This document shows, one piece after another, positions 25,589 to 35,143 of a stretch of 64,000 nucleotides of DNA. A program made the position numbers and the translations under genes. The DNA comes from an uncultured Pseudomonadales bacterium (GTDB lineage Bacteria; Pseudomonadota; Gammaproteobacteria; Pseudomonadales; Azotimanducaceae), in assembly GCA_938036875.1 (NCBI GenBank), contig CALHVX010000073.1, positions 1 through 64,000 of the forward strand, read 5' to 3'. The notes beneath the pieces were generated by a model. It made no database searches, had not been told where the DNA came from, and was given only the letters and a program-made list of their open reading frames with translations. Every line of letters begins with the position of its first letter. Positions within the stretch are counted from its first letter, which is position 1.

Positions 25589-25627
25589 ATCGGTTATCTC
25601 TCCATGGGTTTGCAGATTGCAGCCAGT

Positions 25628-26158
25628 CTAAAGACTTAGCTGATGCAAAACAAAATCGGCTCTGTCTTGCACAGCGGTTTTAGGAATACCAATCACTTGG
25701 TAGCCTAGCAATGGGAAGTCATTGAGAAGCCGTTCATACTCCTGGATCGCTTCAGACAGTGGATGCTGGCGTTGAGAGTCCGTTACATATATTTCAGGCC
25801 ATGGTGGCGTTAAAAAAACCATAGGATAGTAAGCTAGCTGCGCACTTAGGTGGCTCGATAGAGGAGTTCCAGTAACCTGCGCCAACGCAGATGCTGCATC
25901 CACCAACCCGCGATCAAAAAAGGTCCAGCCATCATTGGCTTCCGCCTTTGCGAGATCTTGCCGAGAAACATCAAGTGCCAGCCCTAAAAAGGCCTCAACG
26001 TCCACCCAAGGTAAGGCGGTACCACCACAAGCTTGTTCCTCGGCCACTATCCTGCGGCCAGGCTCTTCAACGGTTGCATAACCACGCCTGGCTAACTCTT
26101 GAAGCAAGGTGGATTTGCCACCACCAGAGCAGCCGGACAAAACAACAAATCGGTTCAC
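25628..26158 (-). CDS. AAA-type P-loop ATPase (AAA_28-like)
   Basis: A P-loop protein of 176 residues with Walker A in Ser-Gly-Cys-Ser-Gly-Gly-Gly-Lys-Ser-Thr close to the N-terminus, Glu-Glu-Pro-Gly-Arg-Arg-Ile-Val, and a Walker B-like Phe-Phe-Asp-Arg-Gly. The pattern matches small AAA_28/nucleotide-kinase-like proteins, often of unknown substrate. The open frame starts seven codons earlier at a GTG, but the GTG at 26156-26158 has AGAGG eight bases upstream and gives the usual Asn-Arg-Phe-Val-Val-Leu-Ser-Gly N-terminus. It is divergent from the membrane protein gene at 26229. Confidence 0.8.
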   Translation of the reverse strand: MNRFVVLSGCSGGGKSTLLQELARRGYATVEEPGRRIVAEEQACGGTALPWVDVEAFLGLALDVSRQDLAKAEANDGWTFFDRGLVDAASALAQVTGTPLSSHLSAQLAYYPMVFLTPPWPEIYVTDSQRQHPLSEAIQEYERLLNDFPLLGYQVIGIPKTAVQDRADFVLHQLSL

Positions 26159-26228
26159 TTCAAGCACCTCTATTCCCACCTCTCAAGCCGTGTTTGACCT
26201 AGCGGCGGGGTTATGCCTCCATAGAAGC

Positions 26229-26849
26229 ATGACAACTGGCAACCCCACAACCCAACAAGGGCTAATTTGGCTAGGCATCGCCCTTTTTGCTGCGGTTATT
26301 GCAGCCACTTTGGGTTACTACTACCCAGGCGAAGGTCACGACCCCATTGTCGGGGCGTTGTATTGGACCGGTCGTCTGGCATTTTTGGTCTTCTTAGTTC
26401 CATTATTCGCGCGCCCACTAAGGCAACTGGTGCGAACCGACTTTACTGCCACCCTTATGCGCTGGCGGCGCAACGCGGGCATTGTTTACGGCGGTATTCA
26501 AACCGTGCATCTTGTTATCGTTTGCAGCCTCTTTTTACTGGTTGCTAACCCACCAACAGAAACCATCATGGTCATTGTGGGCTCTGCTGGCTTGACCCTC
26601 TCCATTGCCATGCTGATCACCTCGTTTCCGGGGCCAACCAAGGCGCTCGGACGCAAACTGTGGAAATGGGTGCACAAAGCCGGGTTCTACGTTTTTATGT
26701 TTATCTACTTCTACGACTTTGTCGTTGAACCTCTCATGTTAGATCGTCCCTCTTCTTACCTACTATGGGCATCACTGACCCTAAGCGGCATGGTGGTACG
26801 GACCATCGTTATCTTTAAACGCAACCCAATCACACAGGCGGCCCAATGA
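26229..26849 (+). CDS. Ferric-reductase-like membrane protein
   Basis: A 206-residue membrane protein with about six helices. The arrangement Tyr-Trp-Thr-Gly-Arg-Leu-Ala-Phe (about 44), Arg-Arg-Asn-Ala-Gly-Ile-Val-Tyr-Gly-Gly-Ile-Gln-Thr-Val-His and Trp-Lys-Trp-Val-His-Lys-Ala-Gly-Phe-Tyr places single His residues in successive helices. That suits the ferric-reductase-like b-haem domain (FRD/MsrQ type). No FAD/NADPH domain is attached. It overlaps the MBL-fold gene by 4 nt (ATGA). The upstream open frame is a shadow of the divergent ATPase, so the ATG at 26229-26231 is used. Confidence 0.75.
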   Translation: MTTGNPTTQQGLIWLGIALFAAVIAATLGYYYPGEGHDPIVGALYWTGRLAFLVFLVPLFARPLRQLVRTDFTATLMRWRRNAGIVYGGIQTVHLVIVCSLFLLVANPPTETIMVIVGSAGLTLSIAMLITSFPGPTKALGRKLWKWVHKAGFYVFMFIYFYDFVVEPLMLDRPSSYLLWASLTLSGMVVRTIVIFKRNPITQAAQ

Positions 26850-27847
26850 AGCTATCCCTAACTAGGTTAACCACCGAAGTACTTGTGCTGCTGTTTTTGG
26901 CCTTCGCGAGCGCAGCCTGCACCAAGCAAGATCAGTCCGCTATGGCTACTACCCCCATGGCGAAACCTTCCATCGCCGAGATCGTTCGCACCGCCAAACG
27001 CGTTCCAAACACAACCGGCTGGTTTGAAGTGTTACGCCTTCCAAACCAGGTCTACGCTTTTTGGGAGCCAGGGCACACCGAGAAAGTAAACTCCTTTTTG
27101 ATCATCGGAAGCGAACGCGACGTTCTTTACGACACGGGAATGGGCATAGCGAACATTCGCCAAGCCATTCAAGAAGTGCGCAGCCTAGAAAAGTTGCCCC
27201 AACACGAGATCATGGTGGTAAACAGCCACAACCATTTGGATCACAACGGTGGTAACAAAGAGTTCAATGCTATTTGGACCGTCAACGAACCTTGGGCATT
27301 AGAACGCTTAGCAAAAGGTGTGCCCGCTGGAGAAGCCGGCGGTTTTGTCGCTTACTGGGCAGAGCTAACACCGCACGAAGGGGTCACAGCACCTGCGGAC
27401 TTCTCACCCACAGCTCATGCAATAGAACCTTACTTGGCACAAGTCAACTTCCTAGAAGATGAACAAGTGATCGATTTAGGCAACAGAAGCTTTACCGTGA
27501 TCCGCACGTTCAGCCATTCACCCGATGGCATCGCACTCTACAACGGAGAAGAAGAGATGTTCTTCGGCGGCGATGCATTCTACGGTTCAGACTACCTGAT
27601 CACAGATTTGAACCTACTGGCTAAAGATCTAGAGCGCATTAATCCACTACAGATAAAGTGGCACTACGCATCCCACGGGTTACAGCTCATCACCGCGATG
27701 CAGCAAGGCCAACACCTTGCAGCCGTGAACCGCTTAATCGCCGGAGAGGGAGAATCAAGAACCACCACCTTTGCAGGCCTAACGCTACCGCTGCAAGAAG
27801 TCGACGGCGTTACCGTTACCATTGCTACGGCGCTGCTGCTGTATTAG
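26846..27847 (+). CDS. MBL-fold hydrolase, lipoprotein
   Basis: A 333-residue metallo-beta-lactamase-fold protein with a signal peptide and lipobox (Ser-Ala-Ala-Cys25). The metal site is Ser-His-Asn-His-Leu-Asp-His (His128, His130, Asp132, His133); later ligands are the His in Phe-Ser-His-Ser-Pro-Asp, the Asp in Phe-Gly-Gly-Asp-Ala-Phe and the His in Ala-Ser-His-Gly. The protein probably faces the periplasm on a lipid anchor. Relatives include MBL proteins of several hydrolytic activities; the substrate is unknown. It is translationally coupled to the ferric-reductase-like protein. Confidence 0.88.
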   Translation: MKLSLTRLTTEVLVLLFLAFASAACTKQDQSAMATTPMAKPSIAEIVRTAKRVPNTTGWFEVLRLPNQVYAFWEPGHTEKVNSFLIIGSERDVLYDTGMGIANIRQAIQEVRSLEKLPQHEIMVVNSHNHLDHNGGNKEFNAIWTVNEPWALERLAKGVPAGEAGGFVAYWAELTPHEGVTAPADFSPTAHAIEPYLAQVNFLEDEQVIDLGNRSFTVIRTFSHSPDGIALYNGEEEMFFGGDAFYGSDYLITDLNLLAKDLERINPLQIKWHYASHGLQLITAMQQGQHLAAVNRLIAGEGESRTTTFAGLTLPLQEVDGVTVTIATALLLY

Positions 27848-27861
27848 AAAGGGCTGCTGTA

Positions 27862-29910
27862 CTAGCTGCTGGTCGCACCAGCAGCCACCATGCCGCGCTG
27901 AACCAACAGCGGCTCAACTGCAGGTGCCCGCCCACGAAACGCTTTGTACATCGCCATCGGCTCTTCGGTCCCCCCCTTCTCCAAAATATGGCGTCGAAAG
28001 GCACTGGCTGTGTCCGCATCAAAGAGTCCGTTCTCTTTAAACATCTCGTAACCATCCGCATCCAACACTTCTGCCCATAGGTACACGTAATACCCGGCGG
28101 AGTAGCTCTCACCGGTAAAGATATGTTGGAAGTAAGATGACTTGTAACGTGGATCAACCATGCCGATCTTGTTCACCCGTTGCATAACTTGCTGCTCAAA
28201 GGCTTCGACATCCAGTTGACCGTCTTGCTGAGAGCCCTGTACCACATCGGCATCGTGCCAGGCCATGTCCAAGTAGCAAGCGGCAACATACTCTGTTGTG
28301 TTAAAGCCTTGGTTAAACATCTCCGCGGCTTGTAACTTACTGATCAGGCTATCGGGGATCGCTTCGCCGGTTTCTACGTGGCGCGCGTAAGATTTCAACA
28401 CCTGCGGCTCCATGGCCCAATGCTCCATAATTTGCGAAGGCAACTCCACAAAATCCTGCTTAACGTTGGTGCCACCCAAGCTTGCATACCGCACCTTGCT
28501 TAACATGCCGTGCAAACCATGCCCAAACTCATGGAACAAGGTGCGCACTTCATCTAACCCCAGCAAGCAAGGGTCCGACTTGGGGAAGTTACAGCAGTTC
28601 ACCACCACCGGATGCTGCCACTCATCCAGATTCGATTGATCGCGAAACAAGCTCATCCAAGCACCACCGCGTTTTGATGGGCGCATGAAGAAATCAAACA
28701 AAAAGTAACCGATCAGCGTACCGTCCGCCTCGTTAACCGCATAGGCGGCAACATCCGGGTGGTAGACGGGCAGATCTGGCCGAGGCGTAAACTCGATACC
28801 ATAGAGTTTGCGAGCTACGTCAAAAGCGCCATCACGCACATTTTCAAGCAAAAAATAGGGTTTGATCTCTTCTTCGCTGAGGTCGAACCGTTCTGCACGG
28901 ACCTTTTCTGCGTAGTACCACCAATCCCAAGGCTCCAGCTCAAAGTCACCCTGCTCTTGTCGGATCCGCGCTTGCAGGTCCGCCGCTTCTTGCGCCACAC
29001 GTTCCTGACAAGGTTTCCACACTCGGTCCAGCAGCTCGTGCACCGCTTCGGGTTTGCCCGCCATCCGGTCATCTAACATAAACTCACTGTGGGATTCAAA
29101 GCCAAGCAGTTGCGCCTTTTCGGTTCGCAGCCGAACGATTTGCGGAATCAGCGCATGGTTATCGGTGCTGCTGATACCGCACTGGGTATAGGCTTTGTAC
29201 ATCTTCTCTCGCAGCTCACGCTTATCAGCGTACTGCAAAAAAGGTGTGATTGATGAGCGCGAGATACTGAACAGGTACTTCCCTTGGTGGCCACGCGATT
29301 CGGCTTCCGCTTGGGCTGCTTGCCGCACAAACTCAGGCAACCCGGCTAAATCTTCAGCGTCTTCAAGAACCAACTCATACTCGTTGGTATCTTGCAGCAC
29401 GTTTTGACCGAACTGGGTTTGCAAACCCGCAAGCTCTTCACTAATCGCGCTAACGCGCTGTTTCTCTGACTCACTAAGCCGCGCACCGCGGCGCACAAAA
29501 GACTGATAAGTTTCCGCCAACAGCTGCGCTTGCTCAGCTTGCAAGTTATCCGCCTGCTGCTTAACCGCTTCAACACGCGCAAACAAGGCAGCATTGGCAT
29601 AAATGCCATTGTGGTGCTGTGTCTCTTCACCCGAGATATCTCGCTCTAGCTCTTGCATCTGCTCATCGGTATCTGAAGATGCTAGATTCCAAAAAACCGC
29701 GTCCACTCGGTTCAACAGCGCACCACTACGCTCAAGCGCTTCTACCGTGTTCTCAAAGGTTGGCGCCGCAGGGTTTGCCAGAATTGCCGCTATCTCGGCG
29801 TTGTGCTCACTGAACCCTCGGTTAAACGCTTCGCGGTAATGCGAAAATTGAATCTGGTCAAAATTAGGGATACCGCTTGCTGGCAGCGGCTGGAAAAACG
29901 GATTGCTCAT
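27862..29910 (-). CDS. M3-family metallopeptidase (oligopeptidase A / peptidyl-dipeptidase Dcp type)
   Basis: A 682-residue zinc peptidase of family M3, close to the usual length of the family. The zinc motif is His-Glu-Phe-Gly-His (460-464), with the third ligand Glu about 25 residues later in Glu-Leu-Pro-Ser-Gln-Ile-Met-Glu-His-Trp. The N-terminal helical domain and the late Tyr-Ser-Ala-Gly-Tyr-Tyr-Val-Tyr-Leu-Trp (about 603) are also typical. No signal peptide is present, so it works in the cytoplasm on short peptides. The sequence detail favours Dcp-like over oligopeptidase A-like activity, weakly. Confidence 0.93.
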   Translation of the reverse strand: MSNPFFQPLPASGIPNFDQIQFSHYREAFNRGFSEHNAEIAAILANPAAPTFENTVEALERSGALLNRVDAVFWNLASSDTDEQMQELERDISGEETQHHNGIYANAALFARVEAVKQQADNLQAEQAQLLAETYQSFVRRGARLSESEKQRVSAISEELAGLQTQFGQNVLQDTNEYELVLEDAEDLAGLPEFVRQAAQAEAESRGHQGKYLFSISRSSITPFLQYADKRELREKMYKAYTQCGISSTDNHALIPQIVRLRTEKAQLLGFESHSEFMLDDRMAGKPEAVHELLDRVWKPCQERVAQEAADLQARIRQEQGDFELEPWDWWYYAEKVRAERFDLSEEEIKPYFLLENVRDGAFDVARKLYGIEFTPRPDLPVYHPDVAAYAVNEADGTLIGYFLFDFFMRPSKRGGAWMSLFRDQSNLDEWQHPVVVNCCNFPKSDPCLLGLDEVRTLFHEFGHGLHGMLSKVRYASLGGTNVKQDFVELPSQIMEHWAMEPQVLKSYARHVETGEAIPDSLISKLQAAEMFNQGFNTTEYVAACYLDMAWHDADVVQGSQQDGQLDVEAFEQQVMQRVNKIGMVDPRYKSSYFQHIFTGESYSAGYYVYLWAEVLDADGYEMFKENGLFDADTASAFRRHILEKGGTEEPMAMYKAFRGRAPAVEPLLVQRGMVAAGATSS

Positions 29911-30001
29911 AGAGGCAACGGCTAATGGTTACGAAGGCGTCATTGTAGCCACTCTGCTGCTGGGAAGTGAGCTAGACGCGGAGCCATCGTATAATCACAG
30001 C

Positions 30002-31042
30002 ATGCAATCAAACCTAGTTAGGCCCAATCATAATATAATTGCACTATCGTCTTTTATAACGGTCTTATGTCTATTTATTTGCCTCCTCCTTTGGTCACCA
30101 ATGGCGAGCGCGGCTCAAAGTACACCCCAGCCCTGCGAGCAGCCACAGATCGCCAGTGCCACTGCACCACTGGGTCTTAAGATCAACAATGAGCCGCTGA
30201 CAAGCACCTTAACTTCGCTCGTAGATACGGATAGTAAACCACTGGAAATCGAGTTGATTGCCGCCACCAAGGACGACCCCTTAAGAATCACGCTGGCCAA
30301 CCCCAAAGACAGCGGTTATCTGATCCAATCATCAAGCACCAGTTGGAGCTACTGGCCCGGGTTTCGTAGCTCTCGGAGCAAGGCCAATCTGAATGAAGGC
30401 ACCAGCCTTATCGATATCTGCCATGGTGACTTGCACACCCGGGTGCAGGTTTTGCCAACACGCTTTGAGGCGAGCATTTCGGATAAGTATCCACCCTCTT
30501 ACGGTTCCCCTCTGCCACACCGCTACGAAACCCCAAACAACTTTATTCAGGTTAACTCTGCTGCCGAGGCTGAGCGCCAAATCAGCCCCCACTTCAAGCT
30601 GCGGCAGTTTTTACCCAAGCAACCCAAGGGCAAAGCGCCGGACACATGGCCCCAGTGGGCATTGATCCGCATGCCTTTGCTAGAAAAATTGGAACGCGTT
30701 GTGGCCGTACTAGCGGAAAACGACAAACCCACCCCAACCCTGACGATTCTTAGCGGCTACCGCCTACCCAACCACAACGGACGGGTAGGTGGAGCGACCT
30801 ACAGCCGACATATGTACGGAGACGCTGCTGACTTTATTGTGGATAGGGACAACGATGGCAAGATGGATGATCTAAACGGGGACAACAAAGTGAATCGCGC
30901 CGACCTTCGATGGTTGCTGCGACGCTTGAGCAATGGCACCACGCCGATCACCGCCGGGGGCACCGGGGCCTATGAAAGCCATGGTCAAGCAGAGGCCTTT
31001 TTGCACCTAGATGCCCGTGGACGCGCCTTTTACTGGCAGTAA
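30002..31042 (+). CDS. M15-type peptidase (D-Ala-D-Ala carboxypeptidase-like) with an acidic calcium-loop insert
   Basis: A 346-residue exported protein with a signal peptide (about 1-37), a beta-rich middle and a C-terminal M15-like domain. The latter shows Ser-Gly-Tyr-Arg, then Ser-Arg-His-Met-Tyr-Gly-Asp-Ala-Ala-Asp-Phe with the metal-binding His and Asp, and a late His-Leu-Asp. Right after the Asp comes an acidic loop, Asp-Arg-Asp-Asn-Asp-Gly-Lys-Met-Asp-Asp, then Asn-Gly-Asp-Asn-Lys-Val-Asn-Arg-Ala-Asp. Both look like EF-hand or dockerin-type calcium loops. It is likely a cell-wall peptidase in the periplasm. The start is the ATG at 30002-30004; the upstream frame is not signal-like. Confidence 0.83.
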   Translation: MQSNLVRPNHNIIALSSFITVLCLFICLLLWSPMASAAQSTPQPCEQPQIASATAPLGLKINNEPLTSTLTSLVDTDSKPLEIELIAATKDDPLRITLANPKDSGYLIQSSSTSWSYWPGFRSSRSKANLNEGTSLIDICHGDLHTRVQVLPTRFEASISDKYPPSYGSPLPHRYETPNNFIQVNSAAEAERQISPHFKLRQFLPKQPKGKAPDTWPQWALIRMPLLEKLERVVAVLAENDKPTPTLTILSGYRLPNHNGRVGGATYSRHMYGDAADFIVDRDNDGKMDDLNGDNKVNRADLRWLLRRLSNGTTPITAGGTGAYESHGQAEAFLHLDARGRAFYWQ

Positions 31043-31175
31043 CCCAAACTCAGGGTTGAATTCGCGAAAAATGCCCTTATTTTACCCAACAAGTATTTCG
31101 CTCGGACCCAAATCAAAGCTCGTAAAGATCGGTTCCGTTCGGGATAATTCCCTATTACTCCTGGAACCTTAGCCT

Positions 31176-32162
31176 ATGAGTGACACAGCGCTTAGTAGAA
31201 GCGATGCGTCGATTTACCGCACCTTTGGTGAATTGTTCGATCACGGATTTACGATAGACAAAGGGACAACCGTATTTGTCTCGAGCATTCATATTGCCGC
31301 TCTAGTGTTAGGTCTTTGGTTGTTGCTTTCTGCGCCTGCGCAGTGGGCTAAGATCGCGCTGATTTGGGCAGGTTCACAGCTGGTGTTCGGATCGCTGGCC
31401 ACCACCCTCTATACCCATAGGCTGATTACACACAACGCCGCAAAACACGTCTCAGCTCCGGTACATCTATTTTTCTGCGTTTTCGCCCAGGTGTTCAGCG
31501 TGCAAGGCAGCGTGCGTCGTTGGTCCGCGAATCATGCCTTGCATCATGGTGTTGACCGCCATGGCAAAACCGAGCTTGACCCCTACAGCGCCACCTGGTT
31601 TCCAGATGCCATGCGCAACTTTCTTTGGTCGCACACCGTCACCCACCTATTCAGCCACCCAAGGTCTGACGAGTACGAACGTTCGCACAACGTACAACGC
31701 CATCCGATCATCATGTGGCAAGACAAATGGTACGGACTGCTCACCACCTTCTGGCTGTTCTTCTTCCCCATGGGATTAGGCTTCTGGCTTGGCGGTTGGA
31801 CCGGTTTGTTTGCGCTCACTGCGGGCTCAATGATCGGCAGCGTTGCGGTCCAGCACAACACCTGGACGGTAAACAGCGTGACCCACATGTGGGGTTGGAC
31901 CAACGGGCTACGCAGCTCCGCGGTGAACAACTACATTTGGCTGGGTCCACTAGGGGAAGGGAATCATCACGCAGACCATCATGATTTCCCTCGCGACTAC
32001 CGCAATGGCTTCGGCTGGAGCGGCTGGGCCCTAGACCCGACACGCTACTGCATTCTGTTGCTACGTGGCCTGGGGTTGGTCAAAGGGCTAAATCGAGCAA
32101 CACCAGAAGAAGAAGCGGAGATCCACGCAGCGCGCAAAGCCGCAGCGGAGAAGACGGCATAA
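31176..32162 (+). CDS. Acyl-CoA / fatty acid desaturase (delta-9 type)
   Basis: A 328-residue membrane desaturase. The three histidine boxes are Tyr-Thr-His-Arg-Leu-Ile-Thr-His (about 86), Asn-His-Ala-Leu-His-His (about 122) and Glu-Gly-Asn-His-His-Ala-Asp-His-His (about 265). Hydrophobic helices lie between them in the usual order (about 33-70, 95-115, 185-230). Such enzymes put a cis double bond in fatty acyl chains with diiron chemistry and help membrane fluidity. The C-terminus is Lys/Glu/Ala-rich and cytoplasmic. It is convergent with the gluconokinase gene, 28 bp apart. Confidence 0.92.
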   Translation: MSDTALSRSDASIYRTFGELFDHGFTIDKGTTVFVSSIHIAALVLGLWLLLSAPAQWAKIALIWAGSQLVFGSLATTLYTHRLITHNAAKHVSAPVHLFFCVFAQVFSVQGSVRRWSANHALHHGVDRHGKTELDPYSATWFPDAMRNFLWSHTVTHLFSHPRSDEYERSHNVQRHPIIMWQDKWYGLLTTFWLFFFPMGLGFWLGGWTGLFALTAGSMIGSVAVQHNTWTVNSVTHMWGWTNGLRSSAVNNYIWLGPLGEGNHHADHHDFPRDYRNGFGWSGWALDPTRYCILLLRGLGLVKGLNRATPEEEAEIHAARKAAAEKTA

Positions 32163-32190
32163 ATTGCTGGAAGTGCACTAAGATAAACCT

Positions 32191-32688
32191 CTAAAGGCTC
32201 TTTTCCAAAGACAGGGCTGCAATAATGCGTGCACTCAGTTCCGGTGGACTGAGATCAATATCCAACTGCAACCCGGTTGCAGATGACTCCAAGGTTGCAA
32301 ACTGGCTTGCCAACAAACGCTCACTCATAAATGCATGGTTACGCTGAGCAAGCCTAGCTTGAATCACGGCTTGAGTGCCATGCAGTTGTACACCGCAAAT
32401 ATTCACTTGGTCGATCCCTAACCGGTCACGATAGTCCTGCTTCAGTGCAGAGCAAGCGAGCACCGCATTCGACCCTCGTGCGTTGATATCACACAACAGC
32501 ACTTTGAGTTGAGCTAACCAGGGATAGCGATCGGCGTCTTCGAGAGGCACGCCTTGGCGCATCTTGTTGACGTTGGCTGCGGGATGGAAGTCATCCGCGT
32601 CGTGAAAGGTCCAGTTGAGATCAACGGCGAGCCTAGCGCCCACCGTTGATTTACCACATCCGCTAACGCCCCAAAGGACGACTATCAT
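32191..32688 (-). CDS. gntK: Gluconokinase
   Basis: A 165-residue carbohydrate kinase with Walker A Gly-Val-Ser-Gly-Cys-Gly-Lys-Ser-Thr (7-15), Asp-Ala-Asp-Asp-Phe-His-Pro-Ala-Ala-Asn-Val-Asn-Lys-Met (about 30-43), Pro-Leu-Glu-Asp-Ala-Asp-Arg-Tyr-Pro-Trp and Ala-Cys-Ser-Ala-Leu-Lys. These are the signature of the GntK family, which phosphorylates gluconate to 6-phosphogluconate. It lies 32 bp after the TonB receptor gene on the same strand, and no gluconate transporter is beside it. Length matches the family (about 165-175). Confidence 0.92.
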   Translation of the reverse strand: MIVVLWGVSGCGKSTVGARLAVDLNWTFHDADDFHPAANVNKMRQGVPLEDADRYPWLAQLKVLLCDINARGSNAVLACSALKQDYRDRLGIDQVNICGVQLHGTQAVIQARLAQRNHAFMSERLLASQFATLESSATGLQLDIDLSPPELSARIIAALSLEKSL

Positions 32689-32720
32689 CTAGCACGCGCC
32701 TTCAAGGCGTACAAGCAGAC

Positions 32721-34991
32721 CTATCGTAGAGAGGCTGCAATCTCAACGCCAATGGTACGGCCTTCGTTGTACCAAGCACGAGTGGTTAGACCACCGATGC
32801 GGCCAACTTTACGTTCACGCTCATCGGTTAGGTTACGTCCGAACAAGGTGGCGCGGTAGCGCTCGTCTGCCCAAGAGTAAGTTAGCGTGGCACTAAGGTC
32901 GTCTAAGCTGTCGAGGCTACCTAGAGGATCGTTATCCGCGATCATCTCCACTTCGTCTCTCCAACGGTAAGACAACATACCTTTGAGGTCGCCATTACCA
33001 ACAGGGATAGTGTAGCTGGTGGTCAAACCAAAGGTGTTCTCAGGTGTGTTACGTGACTCTAAACCCGAGTTATCGGTCACTATGCCGTCACCGTTAAGGT
33101 CAGCGACGTAGTTGTCGTACTCCGCGTCGATGTAGCCGTAAGTAGCACGAACATTCCATGCTTGGGTGATTTGGTATTGTAGCTCTAGCTCCACACCAAA
33201 CAACTCTAGCTCCGCAGCGTTACGTACCACCGTGGCAACGTTGGTTAGGTCAACAGGAACCAGGATGGACTCTTGCTTGTCTTTGTATTGGCTTAGGAAT
33301 ATTGCTGGGTTGAAGATTAAGCGTCCACCCATCCAAGTGCTCTTTAAGCCAATTTCGTAGTTCTCAACAAACTCCGGCTCAAAGGTTGGGCTAAGGTTAA
33401 AGTTTGCTTGGCGTCCAAAGAAGCCACCACTCTTAAAGCCTTCGCTATAAGAAGCGAAGATCATGATGTCATCGTTAGGCTGGTAACGAACACCAATGGA
33501 TGGTGTGGTTTCGGTCCACTCATCACTGAAGAGTTGTGGATCAAACAAGGCTGGGATTGGATCACCAGCAGCCGGATCGTAGAACACGCCGCCGTTACCA
33601 CCGATGAAATCTTTCTCTTCTTGGGTCCAACGGAAACCAGCAGTAACCGTCCATTCTTCGTTGATGTGATAATCACCCGAGAAGAACACGGCTTTAGATT
33701 TTGTTTCTTGGGATTGGCCGTTGCTGCTTGACGTGGTCGGCGTTAACGGAATAGGCACAACACCAAGGCGAGACAGTTGGTAGAACAAATCAGTGACATC
33801 CCAACGCTGCTCGTAGTCAACATCAAAATAGTACAAACCCGCAACAAACTCGAAGGTATCTGAAAATTGAGACGTTAAGCGAAGCTCGTGGCTCGACTGA
33901 TCCCAATCGTTGAAGAAGTTCATTCGCAGCAGGTCAACGGGCGCGCCGTCAAAGTGCTGTAGGTTCTCTTCGTCCATTTGACGGCTAGTACCGATATAGG
34001 TTACCAGGAAGTTTTCTAAGTCCCAGTTGATCGTAGCAATAATAGTGTCGTACTCGTTGTCGCTTTCGTTACGACCGTTTGCTGAGTTGTGGTCAGCGTC
34101 ATCGAGTGAACTGCCAACGCAACCAGCAGCACCGCCGCTAAGTCCAATCAATTCTAGGGTACAAGCCAACTCACCTGGTTGGTTGAGGTTAGAGTAGGCA
34201 CCTTGGTCGCTGTCATCGAACATCTTTTCGTAGTGCAGCTTTAAGCTCAGATTATCGGTCGGCTCCCATAACGCGGTGAAACCGAAGTTCAAGAGATCGT
34301 CACCACCAACATCTTTATTAATTGTGGTGTTCTTTGTGAAACCATCGCTTTTGATTTGGGCAGCAAAGAGCTTAACGCCCAGCTGGTCATCAATGATTGG
34401 TACGTTAACAACCGCCTTAAAATCTTCGCGGCCATTTTGGTCAAAGGTTGCGCTCACATCGGCGCCCCACTCCATGGTGACATCACCACGAATCACGTTC
34501 ACCAAACCACCGGTGGTGTTCTTGCCGAACAAGGTACCCTGTGGACCACGCAGTACTTCGATGCGCTTGATGTCGAAGTTTTGCAGCAGCACGCCACTAG
34601 AGGTACCCAGGAACATACCGTCCATCATGACGCCAATCGCGGGGTCAAAGCTCTTATCTGACTCAGACGAAGACACACCACGAATACTAATGGCGGCACC
34701 ACTGGCAATACCTGGTGTTCTACGGATATACACGTTTGGCGTAAAGTTCTGTACGTCTTCAATACGCCGAACGTTTGCTTCCTTCAGCTCTTTGTCGATG
34801 GCCGTTACAGAAACAGGAACGTCTTGGATCGACTCCGAACGCTTACGCGCGGTGACGACAATTTCTTCGATCACTATATCTTCAGCCATGGCGATAGGAC
34901 TCTGCAGACCACAGGTCATCACCAAGGCAGCCGCAAACAACGTCGGAACGCCGCGACCAGCCCTTGGCTGTGCTTTCTTCGATTCAATCAT
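32721..34991 (-). CDS. TonB-dependent outer-membrane receptor
   Basis: A 756-residue receptor. After a signal peptide (about 1-36) comes a TonB box (Glu-Glu-Ile-Val-Val-Thr-Ala), the plug domain (Ser-Ile-Gln-Asp-Val-Pro-Val-Ser-Val, Ile-Arg-Gly-Val-Ser, Leu-Arg-Gly-Pro-Gln-Gly-Thr-Leu-Phe-Gly) and the 22-strand barrel with an aromatic C-terminal region. The style matches sphingomonad-type receptors for hydrophobic or complex organics rather than siderophores. The frame has a GTG four codons upstream, but that overlaps the GGAG that serves the ATG at 34989-34991. Its substrate may be linked to the flavin monooxygenase and AhpD-like genes just upstream. Confidence 0.9.
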   Translation of the reverse strand: MIESKKAQPRAGRGVPTLFAAALVMTCGLQSPIAMAEDIVIEEIVVTARKRSESIQDVPVSVTAIDKELKEANVRRIEDVQNFTPNVYIRRTPGIASGAAISIRGVSSSESDKSFDPAIGVMMDGMFLGTSSGVLLQNFDIKRIEVLRGPQGTLFGKNTTGGLVNVIRGDVTMEWGADVSATFDQNGREDFKAVVNVPIIDDQLGVKLFAAQIKSDGFTKNTTINKDVGGDDLLNFGFTALWEPTDNLSLKLHYEKMFDDSDQGAYSNLNQPGELACTLELIGLSGGAAGCVGSSLDDADHNSANGRNESDNEYDTIIATINWDLENFLVTYIGTSRQMDEENLQHFDGAPVDLLRMNFFNDWDQSSHELRLTSQFSDTFEFVAGLYYFDVDYEQRWDVTDLFYQLSRLGVVPIPLTPTTSSSNGQSQETKSKAVFFSGDYHINEEWTVTAGFRWTQEEKDFIGGNGGVFYDPAAGDPIPALFDPQLFSDEWTETTPSIGVRYQPNDDIMIFASYSEGFKSGGFFGRQANFNLSPTFEPEFVENYEIGLKSTWMGGRLIFNPAIFLSQYKDKQESILVPVDLTNVATVVRNAAELELFGVELELQYQITQAWNVRATYGYIDAEYDNYVADLNGDGIVTDNSGLESRNTPENTFGLTTSYTIPVGNGDLKGMLSYRWRDEVEMIADNDPLGSLDSLDDLSATLTYSWADERYRATLFGRNLTDERERKVGRIGGLTTRAWYNEGRTIGVEIAASLR

Positions 34992-35143
34992 TAGGCTCTC
35001 CACCCTTATTTGATACTCTGTCTCACACCCATCATTCCTAGCTTCTGCTATAGAATCACCCTGAGACGAACCGCAATTTAGCTATATTTCGGGGGCGAAG
35101 CAATAAAATGGATACATTTCAGCGGGCTCACTAAAAACAAGAC

